DNA from: an uncultured Oscillospiraceae bacterium
Lineage (GTDB): Bacteria > Bacillota > Clostridia > Oscillospirales > Oscillospiraceae
Reading direction: 5' to 3'
DNA length: 55,124 nt
NCBI GenBank assembly: GCA_910587395.1
Contig: CAJULJ010000016.1
Span: 1-55,124, forward strand
The position numbers were made by a program, and so were the translations under genes. Numbering within the stretch: the first letter of the stretch is position 1; the number at the start of each line of letters is the position of its first letter. Positions 50,331 to 55,124 of this stretch are shown piece by piece. The notes beneath the pieces were generated by a model. That model was given only the letters and a program-made list of their open reading frames with translations. It was not told the origin of the DNA and searched no databases.

Positions 50331-51563
50331 ATGGTAAACAAGCTGGAAAAATGTCTGCACCCCATGCTGGCCAAACGCGATCAAAACTGGTTCTGCCGCA
50401 GGATTCAGGCCGAGATGAAGCGGCAGGGACTTGGTTATCTGATTCTCCAAACTCCCTGCAATGTATTTTACTCCACCGGTTATATGCCCTTGGTGGGCAG
50501 CAGCGCCGCCGTAGTCCCCGCCGAGGGCGACGTTCATCTCATAATCAGCACGCTGGAGAGCGCCGACGCCTACGCCTCCACGCAGAATGTGGACGTGCGG
50601 GAATTCATGTCCTGGGTGTTTATCGACAACGGCACGGAGGCGTCCCGCCGGGACAAGGGCGACGTGATGGACCCGGACGCCATTGTCCACATGTGCCTGG
50701 ACCTGATTCAAAATACGCCCATGGACGGCAGGGTCGGCATTGAGATGGGCAGCGTAGGCCATCAGTTTTTCACCAAGCTCACCGGCACCCTGCCCGAAGG
50801 CATGGTGGTGGACGGCTCCACCATCACCCGCAACTGCCGGGTTGTGAAATGCCAGTGGGAGATCGATATGCTCCGCCTTGCCGCTCAGGAGGCCGACAAA
50901 GCCTGGAGCGCCATGATTCCCAACATCAAGCCCGGTATGCCCGCCTGGAAGCTGGACGCCATGTTCGCCTATGAGGCCGGTAAACTGAACCTGGAGCATG
51001 GCACCGCCTCCCGGGGGCACAGCTTCATCCCCGCCGCCGGACCATATTTCGGCCTGTGCGGGATGCCTCGGGGCTACATTCTCCAGGCAGGCGACGTTAT
51101 CAAGTTTGATGTGGGCTTCCAGTATTTGGGGTATTGGAGCGACATTGCCCGCACCTTCGCCGTGGGCGGTACCGCGCCCGACGAGGTGCTGGAGATCTAT
51201 GATACCCTTTACCACGCCAACCGGCTGGGTGTGAGTATGCTAAAGCCTGGTGTGCCCATGCGGGATATCTATAGCGCCATCCGGGAGGATGTGGAGAAGA
51301 GCCGCCTCATTCCTCAGTACCCCAGAGGCCACATGGGTCACTCCATCGGCAGCGGCTGGGGCCCGGAGGAGTTCCCCACCATTTCTCCGTCTGCCGACTA
51401 TGTGCTGGAACCCAATATGGTTGTCTGCCTGGAGACACCCTATTCCGCCACTGGCGGCGCTCCCGCAAAAGGCGGGTTCAACCTGGAGGATACCCATCTG
51501 ATCACCGCCGATGGCCATGAGTCCTTTACCACCGTGCCCGACAATATTTTCTGGAATAGGTAA
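50331..51563 (+). CDS. M24 family metallopeptidase (Xaa-Pro/dipeptidase type)
   Basis: 410 aa. The N-terminal creatinase domain (about 20-160, LILQTPCNVFYSTGYMPL) is followed by a pita-bread M24 domain. Metal ligands are in IKFDVGFQYLGYWSDIARTF (two Asp), HMGHSIGSG (His), ETPYS and NLEDTHLI (two Glu). Family activity is hydrolysis of dipeptides, often Xaa-Pro. AAAAGGAG precedes the ATG. Together with the permease and lyase it could process imported thiol dipeptides. Confidence 0.9.
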   Translation: MVNKLEKCLHPMLAKRDQNWFCRRIQAEMKRQGLGYLILQTPCNVFYSTGYMPLVGSSAAVVPAEGDVHLIISTLESADAYASTQNVDVREFMSWVFIDNGTEASRRDKGDVMDPDAIVHMCLDLIQNTPMDGRVGIEMGSVGHQFFTKLTGTLPEGMVVDGSTITRNCRVVKCQWEIDMLRLAAQEADKAWSAMIPNIKPGMPAWKLDAMFAYEAGKLNLEHGTASRGHSFIPAAGPYFGLCGMPRGYILQAGDVIKFDVGFQYLGYWSDIARTFAVGGTAPDEVLEIYDTLYHANRLGVSMLKPGVPMRDIYSAIREDVEKSRLIPQYPRGHMGHSIGSGWGPEEFPTISPSADYVLEPNMVVCLETPYSATGGAPAKGGFNLEDTHLITADGHESFTTVPDNIFWNR

Positions 51564-51753
51564 GTACGCGCCAAATACTGGACGCCCGGCGCGGTAAGCC
51601 CCGCCGAAATATTTTTCATCCTCATGGGAATAGAATGCTGCCAATATTGCTTTTTTCCTATGTTTTCTTTCTCTATATTGCTACAGTCCAAAACACCCGG
51701 CGATCTCTGTCATACGACCACTTTGGTTTACATGGAAAGAGGAGAACTGATCT

Positions 51754-51798
51754 ATGAAAGTCACTGTCATTGGATCTCACCTGTGCCTGGCCACATGA
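51754..51798 (+). pseudogene. Glutaredoxin-like gene, 5' stub
   Basis: AAGAGGAG is followed by ATG and MKVTVIGSHLC, the start of a clostridial glutaredoxin-like protein (usual form VTVIGSHLCPDTLYAL). After the cysteine the frame reads LAT and stops. The break at about 51785 abuts the 3' end of the heparinase-like gene on the other strand, so the rest of this gene has been deleted. It would have been the fourth gene of the C-S lyase module. Confidence 0.7.
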
Positions 51799-51801
51799 GC
51801 G

Positions 51802-53583
51802 TCAGAGCAGAAATTCCAGCCTCAGCGCGCCCTTCACCGGAACCAACGCCCGGTACAGAGTATCCGGCCAGCTTTTTCTCAAATGAGGGTCGGTGATGGG
51901 CACCGCCTCCACAGACACATTTTCCGCCCCCGCCATGCGGATGGAGCCCGCCTGGGTCACCAGCGCGGTCCCGTCCCAGACGGGCTCATGGCAGAACATC
52001 AGGGACAGCACGGCCCTGTCCTCTCCCTGATAGCGGTCCTCCACCGTCAGACATTTTCCCCGTTCCAGCGTCACCCTGCGCATGTAGGAGAACCCGCCCC
52101 CCGGGTAGGCGGGGGCCAGCTCCATTTCGATGCCGGCCGCAGCCTCGTCTTCAAAATGCCTCACACCGCCGGGGTGGTACGCCTTCCCGCTGCCTTGAAC
52201 CCGCCCTCCGATGGTGGGCAGGTTATGCCAGTCGGAGCGCATGGTCCAGATGGAGAACCGCTCCGGCGAGAAGGTTTTGGCGGTGTAGGTCTCCACCCCC
52301 ACGTCGATGAGCAGAGGCTGGCCATCATGGTAGACGATCAGGCTGCCGGCGTCACAGTGGCCGTGGCTGACGCCGTTGTGCCCCGCTCGGACGGAAACGC
52401 ACCAATTTTCGTCCCGGGCGGCCCACAGCCCGGTGCTGGGGTAGAATACGTCCGAAGGCGGGGAGAACGGCGGGGCAGGCTCCGCCAGCGGCTCGGCGCA
52501 CAGGGCGTCCACCAGGCGCTCAAACAGGCTTTTGCTCTCCGGCAGGTCCCGGACCTCCCGCCGGGCGGCGTCCGCCGCCGCCAAAGCGCACAGGGCGGGG
52601 GCATTGGTACGGCGGCCAAATAAATATTCCCCCGTCCCCCGCAGGCCCGCGCGGGGAAGACAGTCGGCGTAATTGAGATACCACTCCCCGGCCACGTGGA
52701 CGTTGACGATATACATGGCGATGTTCCTGATTTTTTCCTCCTGAAACAGGGGGGCGAAGCAGCCGCCGGACACCTGGTCCAGCACCTCCAGCGCGCCCCA
52801 CAGGGTGAGTCCCGCGTGGTGGTAATACTCCGCCCCTTCCTCACAGCAGCCGTCGGGGCCATAGCCGTCCAGGAAGCAGTCCAGGCTGTAGGCGGCCTGT
52901 TCCACCACACGCCGCTTCACCTCCTGGCTGAAACCGGCGGTAAACACGGTCAGCAGAACGTTCTGCGTGCACCAGGAAGTCCAGTTGTTCACAGGGTCAT
53001 GTCCATTGCCCATCCACCAGAAATGATTGCGGAGGTAGGGCTTCACCACCCGGGCCTCCACCTCGTGGCGGATGCGCCGGCAAAGCCCCGGGGCGGCCCG
53101 GTCCAGCTCCGGCCCCAGCAGCGCTCGAATCAGGGAGAGGCTGGCCGCCGTTTCACAGGCGAACAGGTCGGGCACCGGGCGGGTCACGTCGGGCAGAGGC
53201 AGCGGGACGGTATCCCGGATGTAGTTGTTGTGGGCGGGCAGCTGCCAGCCGCTCTCTTCACAGACGGCCCAGACGCCGTCCGCCAGATCGTCCAGAAAAC
53301 GGCCTTGACGCTCCGCCCACTCCGCCAAGGCCAGGGCGCACAGCGCCTGCTGGCGGGGGTAGCATTTGGACTCATAGCGGGTACGGTCCCCGGTGCGGGT
53401 GTAGGCCAGATAATCTCCGCAGGTCATCACAGGCCAGCCGTAGCCGAGATATTCCTCCCCCCGGCGGATGAGGGCCGCGCGCACATCAGGCCGCAGGCCG
53501 GTCCGCTCCATCCCGCCGTACTTGTTCAAAGGGTTGAAATCTTCAAGCTGCTCCGGCAGCCGCTCCAAATATTCCTGTATCAT
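51802..53583 (-). CDS. Heparinase II/III-family polysaccharide lyase
   Basis: 593 aa. The N-terminal (alpha/alpha) toroid has WTSWCTQNVLLTVFTAGF and EEGAEYYHHAGLTLWGALE. A C-terminal beta-sheet domain has the family motif HGHCDAGSLIVYHDGQPLLIDVGVETY. No signal peptide, so a cytoplasmic oligosaccharide lyase is likely. ATG 53583 follows GGAGG; the 27 residues before it are unlikely. Its neighbour upstream is a broken sugar transporter, which probably fed it. Substrate (uronic-acid glycan) inferred from the family. Confidence 0.85.
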   Translation of the reverse strand: MIQEYLERLPEQLEDFNPLNKYGGMERTGLRPDVRAALIRRGEEYLGYGWPVMTCGDYLAYTRTGDRTRYESKCYPRQQALCALALAEWAERQGRFLDDLADGVWAVCEESGWQLPAHNNYIRDTVPLPLPDVTRPVPDLFACETAASLSLIRALLGPELDRAAPGLCRRIRHEVEARVVKPYLRNHFWWMGNGHDPVNNWTSWCTQNVLLTVFTAGFSQEVKRRVVEQAAYSLDCFLDGYGPDGCCEEGAEYYHHAGLTLWGALEVLDQVSGGCFAPLFQEEKIRNIAMYIVNVHVAGEWYLNYADCLPRAGLRGTGEYLFGRRTNAPALCALAAADAARREVRDLPESKSLFERLVDALCAEPLAEPAPPFSPPSDVFYPSTGLWAARDENWCVSVRAGHNGVSHGHCDAGSLIVYHDGQPLLIDVGVETYTAKTFSPERFSIWTMRSDWHNLPTIGGRVQGSGKAYHPGGVRHFEDEAAAGIEMELAPAYPGGGFSYMRRVTLERGKCLTVEDRYQGEDRAVLSLMFCHEPVWDGTALVTQAGSIRMAGAENVSVEAVPITDPHLRKSWPDTLYRALVPVKGALRLEFLL

Positions 53584-53689
53584 CTTTTGTCCTCCAGTCA
53601 TTGGGAAAAATCCGCAGGCAAGGTCCTTTGCGGCGCCCTGCTGCCAAGCCATTTTGTTCCGCAATATCTCTCACCCGTCTGAAATAATT

Positions 53690-53732
53690 GTGGGGATTCC
53701 TCCAAACGCAGGGCGTTTGAAGGAATCCCCAC
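53690..53732 (-). terminator. Long hairpin between lyase and transporter remnant
   Basis: A nearly perfect 20-bp stem GTGGGGATTCC...GGAATCCCCAC with loop AGG, followed on the minus strand by AATTATTTC. A second weaker one (CCGGC/GCCGG with T6 on plus) lies at 53753-53786. Confidence 0.65.
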
Positions 53733-53801
53733 TAATTCATTTTATCATTTCAACCGCCGGCAGTCCAGGATACCGCCGGCTTTTTTGGAAGCTTTTTGTC
53801 T

Positions 53802-54407
53802 ATCCTTTCAGGCCGCTGGTGCGATGGACGGTCCCATCTGGGGCAGAACGATCTTGCGGTACACCCCATATTCGCTCAGGCCGTCAATGCGGGCGGCCTC
53901 CAGCAGCTCGTTGGGGATGCCCATGCAGAACTGCCGGAGCAGGAACACGCCGAAGGCGTCGGAGGCATGGAGCAGAATGAGGGTGGCGTGGGTGTCCACC
54001 AGACCGAATTGCTGAATCATGCTGTACTGGGGCAGCATGTACACCTGCCAGGGCACGGCGATGGTGGCCACGTAGATGAGGAACAGCAGGTTGCGCCCCC
54101 TGAACCGGCACTTGGCAAAGCCATAGGCCGCGAAGGAGCAGGTAAACACCTGAATCACGGTGGTGATGACGGTGATCTTAAAGGTGTTGAAGGTGAAGCG
54201 GAGCATGGGCACCTGATCCCAGATGCGCTGGTAATTGCTCCAGGCCGGGTTGCTGGGAATCCACTCGATGGGGATGCGGAACACGTCCATGTCCAGCTTC
54301 AGCGACGCGCTGAGCATCCAGGCCAGCGGCAGCAGGGTGAAGGCGCACACGAGGATGAGCACAACATAAAGGCAGGCTTTTTTCCATTTCGGCATTCGAT
54401 TCAACAT
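53802..54407 (-). pseudogene. MalG-type sugar permease, internally deleted
   Basis: From ATG 54407 (its own ribosome site GGAGGGGAGC is intact) the frame encodes about 199 aa of a carbohydrate ABC permease: ACLYVVLILVCAFTLLPLAWMLSASLK, then NTFKITVITTVIQVFTCSFAAYGFAKC and EAARIDGLSEYGVYRKIVLPQMGP, the EAA loop. A normal protein has about 275-290 aa. Here it stops early, but the usual ending (SGLKG, stop at 53802) survives out of frame. About 80 residues between the EAA loop and the end are deleted. Confidence 0.8.
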
Positions 54408-55016
54408 ATGGCTCCCCTCCTCGAACTCGGCCCAGGTCATGTCGTTGGAGGGGTAGTCCACGTCGGCGGCGTCAAAGATGTCCTTGTTGTAGAACAGGGC
54501 GTAATAGCTGTTGGTGTAAGGCAGGGCCACCTGCTTGCCGTCGATGTTCAGGCTGGCGTCCATGCCCGCGTACTTGGACAGGTCCACGCCGTCCCGGGCG
54601 ATGTAGCTGCTCAGGTCGGTCATCTGGCCGCGCCCGGCGATGGAATAGATGGTGTCGGCGTCCTTGACGAAGAACACGTCCACGTCGCTGCCGCCGTTGA
54701 GCATCACGGACAGCTTGGTGCCGTAGCCGGCGGCGGGGATGTCGATGGGATCAATGGTCACGCCGGGGTTGGCGGCCACAAAGCCCTCGATGAGCGCGGG
54801 ATAGATGGGGGCGGCGGTTATGTCCCACACGGACACCTTCAGGGTGCCGGTGAGCTCGGCCGGCTCATTGACGGGGGCGGTCGCTTCCGTGCCGGTGGAG
54901 TTGGCCGGAGGGGCGGGGGTGTTGGTGGGGTCGGGGGTGCCGCTGCTGCAGCCGGCCAGCAGACCCACGCACATGGCGCCCGCCAGGGCAAGAGACAGGA
55001 TCTTTTTCAACTTCAT
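53808..55016 (-). CDS. Chimeric frame: sugar-binding lipoprotein fused to permease
   Basis: 402 aa, a product of deletion. Residues 1-200 are an extracellular solute-binding protein: lipoprotein signal LLAGC (Cys23), LKVSVWDITAAPIYPALIEGF, VDVFFVKDADTIYSI and NSYYALFYNKDIFDAAD. The normal length is about 430-450 aa, so the C-terminal half is gone. At 54408-54425 the frame passes into the permease ribosome site (EEGSH) and then the permease (MLNRMPKWKK). The MalF-type gene that should lie between them is absent. A single deletion of about 1.6 kb would explain this. The chimera cannot be a working transporter. The ATG at 55016 is 10 nt after GAGGAG. Confidence 0.85.
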   Translation of the reverse strand: MKLKKILSLALAGAMCVGLLAGCSSGTPDPTNTPAPPANSTGTEATAPVNEPAELTGTLKVSVWDITAAPIYPALIEGFVAANPGVTIDPIDIPAAGYGTKLSVMLNGGSDVDVFFVKDADTIYSIAGRGQMTDLSSYIARDGVDLSKYAGMDASLNIDGKQVALPYTNSYYALFYNKDIFDAADVDYPSNDMTWAEFEEGSHMLNRMPKWKKACLYVVLILVCAFTLLPLAWMLSASLKLDMDVFRIPIEWIPSNPAWSNYQRIWDQVPMLRFTFNTFKITVITTVIQVFTCSFAAYGFAKCRFRGRNLLFLIYVATIAVPWQVYMLPQYSMIQQFGLVDTHATLILLHASDAFGVFLLRQFCMGIPNELLEAARIDGLSEYGVYRKIVLPQMGPSIAPAA

Positions 55017-55124
55017 TTCTTCCACTCCTCATGATAAGTTTTGTTACATATGACGAAACTACTGTTTTGCTTTACATGGCGTCGTCAATAAAAATATGAT
55101 ATAATCGTCCTCAAAGAAAAGGGG
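55017..55124. other. Upstream region of the transporter remnant
   Basis: The last 108 bases hold the ribosome site (GAGGAG) of the chimeric gene, AT-rich sequence with TATAAT on the plus strand at 55100-55105, and no gene I can support. Confidence 0.4.

Noticed and set aside
1..55124. tRNA genes
   Set aside because: I saw no cloverleaf with TTCGANTC T-arm and acceptor pairing that I could support by eye; a tRNAscan run would settle it.

Overview
The window looks like chromosome from an endospore-forming, fairly high-GC anaerobic Firmicute of the Oscillospiraceae/Ruminococcaceae (Flavonifractor/Lawsonibacter-like). The basis is gene content: spore-maturation SpmA/SpmB, a YlbJ-type sporulation membrane protein, an alpha/beta SASP, an AbrB/SpoVT regulator, a T-box leader, MocR and TipAS-type regulators, and a queT leader of the kind known in Ruminococcaceae. 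The assignment is from content only; no database search was run.

Layout. 1-92: the 3' tail of a 5S rRNA and its terminator, so an rRNA operon ends here. 0.1-3.7 kb: an orphan Phd-like regulator, a small Cys-rich protein, a YlbJ homologue, a DUF2804 protein and a small membrane protein. 3.8-7.2 kb: a Trp-specific T-box leader and a trpXYZ-type tryptophan ABC importer. 7.25-8.9 kb: two unrecognised paralogues with duplicated leaders. 8.9-10.5 kb: spmBA and abrB. 10.7-16.1 kb: a multi-hairpin repeat, rsmI, a lipoprotein, tex and a CGCAxxGCC-type protein. 16.2-17.0 kb: a candidate small RNA and an RNHCP-domain gene. 17.2-24.7 kb: an EF-G-like GTPase, a MerR/TipAS regulator, queT behind a probable preQ1 leader, a divergent MocR regulator/ECF S-component pair, and a D,D-carboxypeptidase. 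24.9-29.7 kb: a ComEA-like protein, a two-component system, a GerMN lipoprotein and metY. 29.7-35.3 kb: a membrane-anchored MerR regulator heading an ABC-transporter operon, then a divergent PadR/DUF2812 pair.

35.5-38 kb contains broken genes (a SASP with an abnormal tail, a MATE stub, an unidentified 3' remnant) around an intact DUF1349/nitroreductase pair. 38.6-44.6 kb carries the most unusual locus: an MMPL/RND-type transporter overlapping a 1151-aa surface protein in which a GLUG beta-structure is split by a roughly 385-residue helical region. This may be a Gram-positive counterpart of an RND adaptor. 44.7-45.1 kb is a decayed tyrosine recombinase, followed by a MarR regulator.

45.9-51.8 kb is a divergent module: DUF169 and a MalY/PatB-type C-S lyase one way; a peroxiredoxin-like protein, an APC permease, an M24 peptidase and the stub of a glutaredoxin-like gene the other way. 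Both promoters carry the same 21-bp dyad. I read it as possible uptake and breakdown of cysteine S-conjugates or thiol peptides. 51.8-55.0 kb holds a heparinase II/III-family lyase and a sugar-ABC locus collapsed by deletion into a substrate-binding-protein/permease chimera.
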